Assembly (NCBI RefSeq): GCF_963667135.1
Contig: NZ_OY762974.1
Coordinates: forward strand, 1,302,001 to 1,366,000
Reading direction: 5' to 3'
DNA: 64,000 bases
From: an uncultured Macellibacteroides sp.
GTDB lineage: Bacteria; Bacteroidota; Bacteroidia; Bacteroidales; Tannerellaceae
Shown piece by piece: positions 51,884 to 61,258 of the stretch. The position numbers were made by a program, and so were the translations under genes. How positions within the stretch are numbered: the stretch's first letter is position 1; every line of letters starts with the position of its first letter. The notes under the pieces were generated by a model. It made no database searches. It was not told the origin of the DNA and saw only the letters and a program-made list of their open reading frames with translations.

Positions 51884-54800
51884 TCAATTAATTTTAAAAT
51901 CTACATTTTCGTTTTCAGCAAGAAAATCAACCAGTTCGCGGGTAACACGAAAACGTACATTCTGAGAAAACAGGTTCAGCGAAACGTTATGCTCGCCATC
52001 CATTACTTTGAAATATAACAAACTATTTCCGGGATTGTTTTTTATCAAAACCGAAAGCTCGTTAATCAGGGGTTCGTCCAGATCGTGAATAGGTAATGTA
52101 ATCCTGATTTTTTCAATCAATTTGTCTTTCTCTTCATTTAGCATGCGTATCATACCTATTTTGAAATCCAACTCGTTCTCGTTCCACTTCCGAGGTTGCA
52201 CAGACGCGTTTATAAGCAGCGTAAGTCCTATCTTGCAGTATTTACTGAACTCAATATAATCGTTTCCAAACAAGGCTATCTCTCCACTGCCTGTAAAGTC
52301 TTCGAGCTTCAGAATACCGTAAGGCTTACCCATCTTGGTCATCCCCTCACGGAAAGCTGTCACAATTCCCCCCATCAGAATTTCGCGTCCTTTCAATGCA
52401 TCCCTGTCGGTTAGCTCTGCTACGCCGGTGTTGCATACATAATTCAGCACAATCCAATATTCGTCCAGCGGATGGGCCGAAAGATAAATTCCCACCAGAT
52501 CCTTTTCTTTATTTAACCGTTCCAGATCACTCCATTTGTCTCCAACAGGAATCTCCGGGCGGGCAATAGCAACAAAGTCGTCGCCCCCAAACAAAGAGTT
52601 GGTCGCCGAATTTTTATCAACCTGAAACTTATTGCCATAGCGAACAAGCACATCCAGAAAGGTTTCGCCCTTTCCGGCATCGGCCACAAATTGTTCGCGG
52701 CGAACTTCGGGAAAGTTATCAAATGCACCGGCAAGTGCCAATGATTCGATTGTTTTCTTATTGCAGGAAGAGAGGTTTACCCGTTCCACAAAATCGAATA
52801 CGCTTTTAAACGGTCCGTTTTTGCGCTCTTCAATGATATTCAATACCGCCGATTCGCCAACACCCTTGATGGCTCCCATGCCAAAACGAACGTCGCCATT
52901 TGCATTAACACCAAATTTAAGATGCGATTCATTTACATCCGGGCCTAATACCTGCATACCCATGGCCTTACATTCGTCCATGAATTTGGTAATTTCCACA
53001 ATGTTGGAAATATTCCGGCTCAGTACCGCAGCCATGTATTCAGAAGGATAGTTTGCCTTAAGGTAGGCTGTTTGATAGGCTATCCATGAATAACAGGTAG
53101 CGTGACTCTTATTGAACGCATAGGAGGCGAACTTTTCCCAGTCGGCCCATATCTTTAATAATACGTCTTCCTTATGTCCGTTTGCTTTTCCTCCGTCGAT
53201 AAACTTGACCTTCAGGTGGTTCATCTTCTCAATAAGCTTCTTACCCATGGCTTTACGCAGCTCGTCGGACTGACCGCGGGTAAAGTTGGCAAGTAACCTT
53301 GACAGAAGCATCACCTGTTCCTGGTAAACGGTAATACCGTATGTATCCTTCAGATAACGTTCCATAATTGGAATATCATAAGAAATCGGTTCTGATCCGT
53401 TCTTACGGGCGATAAACGAAGGAATATAATCCATTGGCCCCGGACGATAGAGGGCATTCATGGCAATCAAGTCTTCAAACTTACTGGGCTGCAGTTCCTT
53501 CAGGTACTTCTGCATACCCGCCGATTCAAACTGGAAGGTTCCGGTGGTTTTACCTTTACTATACAGTTCGTATGTTTTGGTATCTTCCAGATCGATTTTA
53601 TCAATATCGATCTCCTTCCCGGTTGTTTGTTTTATATTTTCCAATGCCTCTTTAAGGATGGAGAGGGTTTTCAATCCCAGAAAGTCCATCTTAATAAGGC
53701 CTGTATCTTCAATTACCGAACCTTCGTACTGGGTAACCAACATTTCCTCGCCGGTATCTTTATCCTTGGCTGTACTTACCGGAACCACATCCGAAATATC
53801 GTACTTGCCAATAATTACACCGCAGGCATGAACTCCCGTATTCCGCACATTGCCCTCCAGCATCTGCGCGTATTTCAAGGTATCGCGCATTACCGGATCC
53901 GAAGAACTGGCAGCTTCCCTTAGTTCGGGTACATAGTCGATGGCATCCTTAAGCTTGAACTTCTTCATATCCGGAATCTTGTCAGGCACTAGTTTAGCCA
54001 GCCTGTTTGATTCCGAAAGCGGCAATTTCTGAACCCGTGCCACATCCTTGATCGCCGACTTGGTAGCCATGGTTCCATAGGTAATGATATGAGCCACACG
54101 ATCTTTCCCGTATTTCTCGGTAACCCAACGCAGCACTTCACCCCGACCATCGTCGTCGAAGTCGACATCTATATCGGGCATTGAGATACGGTCGGGATTT
54201 AAGAAACGTTCAAACAGCAAGTCGTATTTAATAGGATCAATATCTGTAATTCCCAGGCAATAGGCAACTGCCGACCCGGCCGCCGATCCACGACCCGGTC
54301 CCACGGCAACGCCCATTCCACGGGCGGCAGCGATAAAGTCCTGCACAATAAGAAAATATCCGGGAAATCCCATCCCTTTAATTACGCCTAATTCAAAATC
54401 AATCCGTTCTCTTACTTCGTCGGTAAGATTCTCCGCATATTTCTTTTCCGCCCCTACATAGGTAAGATGGCGCAAATAATCATCATCATTTTCAAATTCC
54501 GGAGGTATGGGGAAATCGGGCATTAAGGCCTTATGGTCTATGGAATAGAATTCCACCTTATTGGCAATTTCCAGCGTATTTTCCAATGCCTCGGGTACAT
54601 CAGCAAAGATACGGTTCATCTCTTCCGTCGATTTCATCCATTCCTGTTTGGAATAACGCATACGGTCGGGATCATCAAGGTCCTTTCCTGTACTAAGACA
54701 GATAAGGCGGTCGTGTGCCTCGGCATCTTCCTCGTTGGCAAAATGGACATCGTTGGTGGCTATCAGCTTTACGCCGTATTTACGCGAAAGTTCGATAAGT

Positions 54801-55528
54801 ACTTTGTTTACTGCCTGCTGCTTTGGGAAGGTTGTCTGATCTGCATTGGGACTATGTGTTTCGTGCCGCTGCATCTCCAAATAAAAATCGTCGCCAAACA
54901 GGTCTTTGAACCAGCAAATAGCCTTTTCGGCCTCACCCAACCGATCTTTCATAATATGCTGGGGGACTTCTCCTCCAAGACATGCCGAACTCACGATGAG
55001 TCCTTCGTGATATTTTTCAAGCAAATCTTTATCGATACGGGGCCTTCCGTAAAATCCTTCGGTCCACGAAAGCGAAACCATTTTTATTAAATTCTTATAG
55101 CCCTGTAAATTTTTAGCCAGCACGATAAGGTGATATCCGCTTAGATGTTCTTTTCCGGCTTTATCAAAACGATTGGTCCGGGCACAGTAACATTCGCAGC
55201 CAATGATGGGTTTGAACAAAGAGGCTTTACATTCGCCAATTTTTTCGGTAAGTTTAGCGATACGTTCTTCCTCTTCCGAAGTAAGCGTCTCTTTATCTTT
55301 AAGAACATTCAGTTCCTTTTCGCAATCTTTGATTGTACCAACGTACTTGCTGTTCTTCTTATTTACCTTATTAAAGAACTCTTTGATACCAAACATATTT
55401 CCGTGATCGGTGATGGCAATAGCCGGCATACCATCGTGTTGCGCCTTTTCAATAAGGGAGTCGATGGATGCCTGTCCGTCCAGCATCGAATACTGGGTGT
55501 GTACATGTAAATGAACAAAAGGATTCAT
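51884..55528 (-). CDS. dnaE: DNA polymerase III alpha subunit
   Basis: The 1214-aa replicative polymerase has an N-terminal PHP domain (FVHLHVHTQYSMLDG, ITDHGNMFG), and an insertion rich in Lys and Glu near residues 60-95. The C-family polymerase core contains GPGRGSAAGSAVAYCLGI (about 410-427), the catalytic PDIDVDFDDDGR (451-462) and FNKSHATCYSWIAYQTAYLKANYP. A helix-hairpin-helix region and a C-terminal OB/tau-binding region follow (ILMGGIVTAFREGMTKMGKPYGILKLEDFTG). Length fits the DnaE1 type. It stands upstream of trxA, which has its own promoter. Confidence 0.97.
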   Translation of the reverse strand: MNPFVHLHVHTQYSMLDGQASIDSLIEKAQHDGMPAIAITDHGNMFGIKEFFNKVNKKNSKYVGTIKDCEKELNVLKDKETLTSEEEERIAKLTEKIGECKASLFKPIIGCECYCARTNRFDKAGKEHLSGYHLIVLAKNLQGYKNLIKMVSLSWTEGFYGRPRIDKDLLEKYHEGLIVSSACLGGEVPQHIMKDRLGEAEKAICWFKDLFGDDFYLEMQRHETHSPNADQTTFPKQQAVNKVLIELSRKYGVKLIATNDVHFANEEDAEAHDRLICLSTGKDLDDPDRMRYSKQEWMKSTEEMNRIFADVPEALENTLEIANKVEFYSIDHKALMPDFPIPPEFENDDDYLRHLTYVGAEKKYAENLTDEVRERIDFELGVIKGMGFPGYFLIVQDFIAAARGMGVAVGPGRGSAAGSAVAYCLGITDIDPIKYDLLFERFLNPDRISMPDIDVDFDDDGRGEVLRWVTEKYGKDRVAHIITYGTMATKSAIKDVARVQKLPLSESNRLAKLVPDKIPDMKKFKLKDAIDYVPELREAASSSDPVMRDTLKYAQMLEGNVRNTGVHACGVIIGKYDISDVVPVSTAKDKDTGEEMLVTQYEGSVIEDTGLIKMDFLGLKTLSILKEALENIKQTTGKEIDIDKIDLEDTKTYELYSKGKTTGTFQFESAGMQKYLKELQPSKFEDLIAMNALYRPGPMDYIPSFIARKNGSEPISYDIPIMERYLKDTYGITVYQEQVMLLSRLLANFTRGQSDELRKAMGKKLIEKMNHLKVKFIDGGKANGHKEDVLLKIWADWEKFASYAFNKSHATCYSWIAYQTAYLKANYPSEYMAAVLSRNISNIVEITKFMDECKAMGMQVLGPDVNESHLKFGVNANGDVRFGMGAIKGVGESAVLNIIEERKNGPFKSVFDFVERVNLSSCNKKTIESLALAGAFDNFPEVRREQFVADAGKGETFLDVLVRYGNKFQVDKNSATNSLFGGDDFVAIARPEIPVGDKWSDLERLNKEKDLVGIYLSAHPLDEYWIVLNYVCNTGVAELTDRDALKGREILMGGIVTAFREGMTKMGKPYGILKLEDFTGSGEIALFGNDYIEFSKYCKIGLTLLINASVQPRKWNENELDFKIGMIRMLNEEKDKLIEKIRITLPIHDLDEPLINELSVLIKNNPGNSLLYFKVMDGEHNVSLNLFSQNVRFRVTRELVDFLAENENVDFKIN

Positions 55529-55701
55529 GCAATATGTTTTTCTATTTTCGGAGGATAAAGATAGGGATTTTCGACGGGATGCTAAACCTATGCCCCTTTT
55601 TTTCTCCTTCCAATTAAACCCTCCTTAAAATTTACTGTCATAATAGTCATTGCTGATGCAAAAGTATTACTTTTATGACCAATCATTTAATAAGAGAGAA
55701 G

Positions 55702-56790
55702 ATGACCAAGAGTGTAAAATGGGGCCTGACAGCGTCTATCGTTGTATTTATTGCAGCTTTGGCCTTTTATCCGGATTTAAAAAAAAGATTTCAGGGTACC
55801 GATAAGGAAACCGCGGCCCCTTCCGGCAAAAAAGGAGGAGGACGAAATCAGGTGCTTAACGTAAATGCCGAAGTGCTGAAATATCAAACGCTTACCGACA
55901 AAATTATGAGTACCGGAAGTATTATTCCTGACGAGGAGGTAGATCTTTCTTTTGAATCATCCGGCAAAATAACTTCTATCTACTTTAAGGAGGGTTCGCA
56001 TGTTAAAAAAGGCGTTTTACTGGCAAAAATCAATGATCTGCCTTTACAGGCTCAATTAAAAAAACTGGAAGCTCAGATTCCTTTAGCCAAAGACCGTGTA
56101 TTCCGTCAGCGTACACTGCTGCAGCGGGATGCCGTTAGTCAGGAAGCTTTCGAACAGGTTCAGACAGAATATGATAAACTGATGGCTGATATCGATTTGG
56201 TTAAAGCAAATATTGCCCAAACCGAATTAAGGGCCCCTTTCGATGGGATTATCGGATTAAGGGCTGTAAGTGAGGGAGCTTATACTTCTCCGTCGACAGT
56301 TATTGCGAAATTAACCAAAATCTCTCCTCTAAAAATAGATTTTTCCATTCCCGAAAGATATGCCAGTGAAATAAAAAAAGGTACGCGCATCACTTTCCGT
56401 ATGGATGGTTCTTTACAGGATTTTTACGCTAACGTTTACGCTGTGGAGTCTAAAGTAAATATGGTGACAAGAACTCTTAACGTGCGTGCAACCTATCCCA
56501 ATGTCAACGAATCGATCCTTCCGGGGCGTTATGTGTCTGTGGAAATCAACATGAAAGAAATTAAGAATGCCCTGGCTGTCCCAAGTGAAGCAATCACTCC
56601 CGAGATGGGGAAAAATATAGTTTATTTGTATAAATCAGGGAAAGCGGAGCCGGTAGAAATTATTATTGGTCTGCGTACAGAAAGCCATGTTCAGGCACTT
56701 GAGGGGGTAGCTCCCGGAGATACACTTCTAGTATCCGGAGTAATGCAGTTGCGGACAGGTATGCCGGTTACTATCGATGATCTTAATTAA
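55702..56790 (+). CDS. AcrA/MexA-like periplasmic adaptor of an RND pump
   Basis: The membrane-fusion protein starts with a basic residue stretch and a single hydrophobic anchor (LTASIVVFIAALAFYPD), without a lipobox. The lipoyl halves are VDLSFESSGKITSIYFKEGSHVKKG and TELRAPFDGIIGLRAVSEGAY, bracketing a short helical hairpin (about 110-165). Beta-barrel and membrane-proximal segments end in ALAVPSEAITPEMG. ATG 55702 is preferred to 55675 because the latter overlaps a near-consensus -7 box (TACTTTTA, 55668-55675). It is 18 bp upstream of the pump gene and forms a three-gene operon with it and the TolC-like gene. Confidence 0.9.
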   Translation: MTKSVKWGLTASIVVFIAALAFYPDLKKRFQGTDKETAAPSGKKGGGRNQVLNVNAEVLKYQTLTDKIMSTGSIIPDEEVDLSFESSGKITSIYFKEGSHVKKGVLLAKINDLPLQAQLKKLEAQIPLAKDRVFRQRTLLQRDAVSQEAFEQVQTEYDKLMADIDLVKANIAQTELRAPFDGIIGLRAVSEGAYTSPSTVIAKLTKISPLKIDFSIPERYASEIKKGTRITFRMDGSLQDFYANVYAVESKVNMVTRTLNVRATYPNVNESILPGRYVSVEINMKEIKNALAVPSEAITPEMGKNIVYLYKSGKAEPVEIIIGLRTESHVQALEGVAPGDTLLVSGVMQLRTGMPVTIDDLN

Positions 56791-56808
56791 TTTCGTAACA
56801 AACAAGCT

Positions 56809-59800
56809 ATGAATTTATCCGAATTAAGTATAAAAAGACCGGTTTTAGCGACCGTTATGGTGCTTGTAATCGTCTTATTTGGTATTATCGGCTATCGTTA
56901 TTTGGGTGTACGTGAGTATCCCAGCGTAGACCAGCCAATCATTTCGGTCAATGTTTCCTATCCGGGGGCAAATGCCGATGTGATTATGAACCAGATTACC
57001 GAGCCTCTCGAACAGAATATTAACGGGATTCCGGGAATCCGGTCCTTATCCAGCGTAAGTAGTCAGGGTAGCAGCCGCATTACAGTGGAATTTGAGTTGA
57101 GTGTCGATATGGAAACGGCTGCCAATGATGTGCGCGATAAGGTTTCAAAGGCTCAGCGCTTGTTGCCCCGCGACTGCGACCCGCCTACTGTTTCAAAAGC
57201 GGATGCGGATGCTTCTCCGATTATACAGATTGCAGTCCAAAGCAAGAAAAGGTCGTTGATGGAAATTAGCGAGATTGCCGAACTAACGGTAAAGGAAAGG
57301 TTGCAGACCATTCCGAATGTTAGTGCCGTGGATATCTGGGGACAAAAACGTTATTCTATGCGTTTGTGGCTGGATCCCATCAAGATGGCCGGTTACGGAG
57401 TAACTCCGATTGATGTGAAAAATGCAATCGACCGTGAAAATGTGGAATTGCCTTCAGGAAGTATCGAGGGAAATACAACGGAGCTCTCTATCCGTACGCT
57501 GGGGTTGATGCATACTTCGAAAGAGTTTAATGACCTTATCATTAAAGATGATGGCGTAAATATTATCCGTTTCAGTGATGTGGGTATGGCGGAACTGGCT
57601 CCCGAGGATATCCGTAGTTTACTGAAAAAGAATGGAGAGCCTATGGTTATGACGGTTTTAATCCCTCAGCCCGGAGCCAATCATGTTGAAATTGCAGATG
57701 AGGCTTACAAGCGTATCGAGCAATTGAAAAAGGATTTACCGGAAGATGTAACCGTGGAAATGGTGTATGATAACACGCGCTTTATCAGGGCTTCCATTTT
57801 TGAAGTGGAGGAGACTATCTATGTGGCTTTCCTGCTGGTTGTAATTATTATCTTCCTGTTTCTTCGCGACTGGCGGGTAACGTTAGTGCCGGTGGTTGTT
57901 ATTCCGGTTTCGCTGGTGGGGGCTTTCTTTGTTATGTATCTGGCGGACTTTTCGATTAATGTGCTTACCATGTTAGCTGTCGTTCTTTCGGTAGGACTTG
58001 TGGTTGACGATGCGATTGTGGTTGCCGAGAATATTTATGTACGTATCGAAAAGGGTATAAAACCCATCGAAGCAGGGATTGAAGGTGCTAAAGAAATTTT
58101 CTTCGCCGTTGTGTCTACCACTATTACGTTAATCTCGGTATTCCTCCCGATTGTATTTATGGAAGGGATGACAGGGCGACTTTTTAAGGAGTTTAGTATT
58201 GTTATTGCTGGTTCGGTTGGCATCTCGGCTTTTGTCGCACTCACATTTACGCCGATGCTTGCGACCAAGCTGTTAAAGCACCGGGAGAAAAAGAACTGGT
58301 TCTATGTGATGACTGAACCATTTTTTGATGGAATGAATCGCTTCTATAGCAATACGCTTTCCATGTTTCTAAAGCATCGCAAATGGGCTTTGGCTATTGT
58401 TGCTGTGCTGTTTGTTTCTATTGGATTTCTCTGGCGAAGTATCCCTTCGGAGCTTTCGCCTATGGAAGACCGATCGATGGTTACCATTAATCTTCGTGGT
58501 CAGGAGGGGGCAACCTTCGAATTTATAAGAGACTATGCAGATCGGATTGAATACTTGGCTGATTCTGTGGCATATGAACGAAAATCGGTTATTGTTCGTT
58601 CGTCAAGCGGAGGAGGCTTCGTTAATATTATCTTACCTGATATAGGTGATCGTCCAAGAACGCAAATGGAAATTGCCGACAGCCTTAGTGCTATTGTTAA
58701 AAAAGAGACAATGGCTCGTAGTTTTGTTCAGCAACAATCTACATTCGGCGGACGACGGGGAGGTATGCCAATTCAGTATGTATTACAGGCTCCTAACCTG
58801 GAAGAACTGCAGAAGGTTCTTCCGGCATTTATGGATAAAGTAAATGCAAACCCTGTATTTGAGATGGCTGATGTAAACCTGAAGTTTACCAAACCTGAAA
58901 CCCGAATAGAGATTAACCGCGACAAAGCAACCTTATTGGGTGTAAGCACGCGTAACATCGCTCAGACACTTCAATATGCATTAAGCGGTCAGCGTATGGG
59001 ATATTTCTATCTGAATGGAAAACAATACCAGATACTGGGAGAGATTAACAGGCAACAACGAAATAAACCGCTCGATTTAAAGTCTATTTACGTACGTAGC
59101 GATAACGGTGAAATGATTCAGCTTGATAACCTGGTTACACTGGAAGAGAATGTAGCTCCTCCTCAGCTTTACAGGTACAACCGTTTTGTCTCGGCTACAA
59201 TTTCATCGGGACTGGCGAAAGGATATACCATTGGAAATGGGTTGGACGAGATGGATAAAATCGCTGCCGAAACACTGCCAGGTAGCTTCCGCACGGCTCT
59301 GTCGGGCGAGTCCAAAGAATTCCGGGAGAGTTCTTCCAGCTTGATGTTTGCCATGATTCTGGCATTGGTCATGATTTTCCTTGTTCTGGCCGCGCAGTTC
59401 GAAAGTTTTAAAGATCCGTTGATCGTTATGATTACCGTTCCACTTGCGCTTGCCGGAGGATTACTCTTTATGATTATATCGGGTGTTACCATGAATATTT
59501 TCAGTCAGATCGGGATGATTATGCTTATTGGACTGGTGGCTAAGAATGGGATTCTTATCGTGGAGTTTGCCAACCAGCGACAAGAGGCGGGGCTGACAAA
59601 GATGGAGGCTATCCATTCGGCTGCAGCACAGCGTTTACGTCCGATCCTTATGACAAGTTTATCCACAATCCTGGGATTGATTCCTCTTGTATATGCTTCG
59701 GGCGAAGGAGCGAACAGTCGAATCGCCATGGGTGTATCTGTTGTAGGAGGAATGATTATTTCAACCATTCTGACTCTTTATATTGTGCCAGCTGTCTACA

Positions 59801-59844
59801 GCTATGTTTCTACCGTAAGACTGCATAAAACAATCGAAAAATGA
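56809..59844 (+). CDS. AcrB/MexB-type RND multidrug efflux pump
   Basis: The 1011-aa inner-membrane pump belongs to the HAE-1 branch for hydrophobic and amphiphilic compounds. Family blocks are LSIKRPVLATVMVLVIVLFG (TM1), REYPSVDQPIISVNVSYPGA, the TM4 proton-relay VGLVVDDAIVVAEN with Asp400 and Asp401, GMTGRLFKEFSIVIAGSVGISAFVALTFTPML, and the C-terminal PLALAGGLLFMII, GLVAKNGILIVEFAN and RLRPILMTSLSTILGLIPL. It is slightly shorter than the usual 1030-1050. It partners with the adjacent adaptor and TolC-like channel; its substrates may include bile salts and antibiotics, which is general knowledge of the class and not shown here. Confidence 0.93.
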   Translation: MNLSELSIKRPVLATVMVLVIVLFGIIGYRYLGVREYPSVDQPIISVNVSYPGANADVIMNQITEPLEQNINGIPGIRSLSSVSSQGSSRITVEFELSVDMETAANDVRDKVSKAQRLLPRDCDPPTVSKADADASPIIQIAVQSKKRSLMEISEIAELTVKERLQTIPNVSAVDIWGQKRYSMRLWLDPIKMAGYGVTPIDVKNAIDRENVELPSGSIEGNTTELSIRTLGLMHTSKEFNDLIIKDDGVNIIRFSDVGMAELAPEDIRSLLKKNGEPMVMTVLIPQPGANHVEIADEAYKRIEQLKKDLPEDVTVEMVYDNTRFIRASIFEVEETIYVAFLLVVIIIFLFLRDWRVTLVPVVVIPVSLVGAFFVMYLADFSINVLTMLAVVLSVGLVVDDAIVVAENIYVRIEKGIKPIEAGIEGAKEIFFAVVSTTITLISVFLPIVFMEGMTGRLFKEFSIVIAGSVGISAFVALTFTPMLATKLLKHREKKNWFYVMTEPFFDGMNRFYSNTLSMFLKHRKWALAIVAVLFVSIGFLWRSIPSELSPMEDRSMVTINLRGQEGATFEFIRDYADRIEYLADSVAYERKSVIVRSSSGGGFVNIILPDIGDRPRTQMEIADSLSAIVKKETMARSFVQQQSTFGGRRGGMPIQYVLQAPNLEELQKVLPAFMDKVNANPVFEMADVNLKFTKPETRIEINRDKATLLGVSTRNIAQTLQYALSGQRMGYFYLNGKQYQILGEINRQQRNKPLDLKSIYVRSDNGEMIQLDNLVTLEENVAPPQLYRYNRFVSATISSGLAKGYTIGNGLDEMDKIAAETLPGSFRTALSGESKEFRESSSSLMFAMILALVMIFLVLAAQFESFKDPLIVMITVPLALAGGLLFMIISGVTMNIFSQIGMIMLIGLVAKNGILIVEFANQRQEAGLTKMEAIHSAAAQRLRPILMTSLSTILGLIPLVYASGEGANSRIAMGVSVVGGMIISTILTLYIVPAVYSYVSTVRLHKTIEK

Positions 59845-61166
59845 TAAGAAAATCCATAATAGCATCGCTGATTGTCTGTGCCTCAGCAATGGCAAACGGG
59901 CAGGAGGTCTATAGCCTCAAAAAATGTATCGAGACTGGATTGGAAAAGAATTATTCAATCCGGATTATTAAAAACGAACAACAGAAAAGCAAGAACAATG
60001 CCACCCCGGGCAACGCAGGGTACTTACCCACGTTGGATCTGAACGGAGGTTATAGCGGAAACATTAACAATACCCGCTCCACACTTACCGACGGGACTGT
60101 AGAAAAAACGAATGGGATATCTACAGAAACTGCGAATGCAGGGCTTAACCTGAATTGGACAGTTTTCGATGGGTTTGGCATTCAGGCTACTTACAACAAA
60201 TTAAAGGAACTGCAGCAGATGGGTGAGTTGAATACCCGCATGACCATCGAAGATTTTGTTGCCAATCTGACAAGTGAATACTACAATTTGATTCGTCAGA
60301 AAATAAGGATGAGGAATCTTCGTTCGTCGGTCGACCTTTCCAAAGAGCGTTTGCGAATTGTTGAAGAACGTTACTCAATAGGCTCCATGTCGCGTCTTGA
60401 TTTGCAACAAGCACAGGTTGACTTCAATGCCGACAGTTCCAAACTGCTTACGCAGTTTGAGGCTGTGAATAGTTCACGCATCAGATTAAATGAACTAATG
60501 GCCCTGGATGAGGTTGGGAACGAGTTATTTATTAAGGATTCGGTAATTTATCCGAATCCTCTTTTGGATGAAACTGTCTTGTGGAAGCAAACGATGGAAG
60601 CAAACACGTCGCTGCTCGCAGCGCAAAAGAACCGGACTCTTTCTGAACTTGATTACAAGAAAGCAAAAAGCCGCAACTATCCTTATGTTAAGCTTAATGC
60701 CGGCTATGGCTACACTGCCAACTGGTATGAAGTGGGGACAACCGATTTGCAACAGCGGCTGGGAATCAATTATGGTCTTACCATCGGATTTAATATCTTT
60801 GACGGAATGAACAAGCGACGCGAACAGCGGAATGCAAAACTGGACATTCAGAATCAAGAGCTTCGTATGCAGGAACTGGAACTTTCGCTTCGCGCAGATA
60901 TGAGTAACTTATGGATGGCATACAAAAACAACCTGGAACTCTGGAAACTGGAAAAGGAGAATCAGGTTGTTGCACAGGAAAATTACAGCATTGCCATAGA
61001 TCGTTACAAGTTGGGTGATTTATCCGGAATAGAACTTCGTGAAGCACAAAACAGTCTTCTTGAAGCCGAAGAACGCCAGTCCATAGCAGAGTATGCAACT
61101 AAACTATGCGAGATATCGCTTCTTCAGCTGAGCGGACAGATACTAACCTATCTGAATCAGAATTAA
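59841..61166 (+). CDS. TolC-like outer-membrane channel
   Basis: The 441-aa outer-membrane factor has a signal peptide (SIIASLIVCASAMANGQ) and two OEP repeats: the first with KKCIETGLEKNYSIRIIKNEQQ and NLTSEYYNLIRQKIRMRNL, the second with SLLAAQKNRTLSELDYKKAKSRNYPYVKLNAGYGYT and IELREAQNSLLEAEERQSIAEYATKL. It forms the trimeric exit channel of the operon. Its start overlaps the pump stop by ATGA. The operon ends at the 20-bp stem at 61186-61230. Confidence 0.9.
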   Translation: MIRKSIIASLIVCASAMANGQEVYSLKKCIETGLEKNYSIRIIKNEQQKSKNNATPGNAGYLPTLDLNGGYSGNINNTRSTLTDGTVEKTNGISTETANAGLNLNWTVFDGFGIQATYNKLKELQQMGELNTRMTIEDFVANLTSEYYNLIRQKIRMRNLRSSVDLSKERLRIVEERYSIGSMSRLDLQQAQVDFNADSSKLLTQFEAVNSSRIRLNELMALDEVGNELFIKDSVIYPNPLLDETVLWKQTMEANTSLLAAQKNRTLSELDYKKAKSRNYPYVKLNAGYGYTANWYEVGTTDLQQRLGINYGLTIGFNIFDGMNKRREQRNAKLDIQNQELRMQELELSLRADMSNLWMAYKNNLELWKLEKENQVVAQENYSIAIDRYKLGDLSGIELREAQNSLLEAEERQSIAEYATKLCEISLLQLSGQILTYLNQN

Positions 61167-61185
61167 ATCCGGAACCGGATGTCTA

Positions 61186-61230
61186 TAAAAAACAAGAGGT
61201 GTCTGCATAACAGACACCTCTTGTTTTTTA
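61186..61230. terminator. Strong bidirectional terminator
   Basis: A perfect 20-bp stem (61186-61205 and 61211-61230) has the 5-nt loop CATAA. The outer pairs form an A-run on one side and a T-run on the other, so it can end both the efflux operon (plus) and the SulP gene (minus). Confidence 0.9.
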
Positions 61231-61258
61231 TAAGCTTATTTGATAGATTGATTGTCTG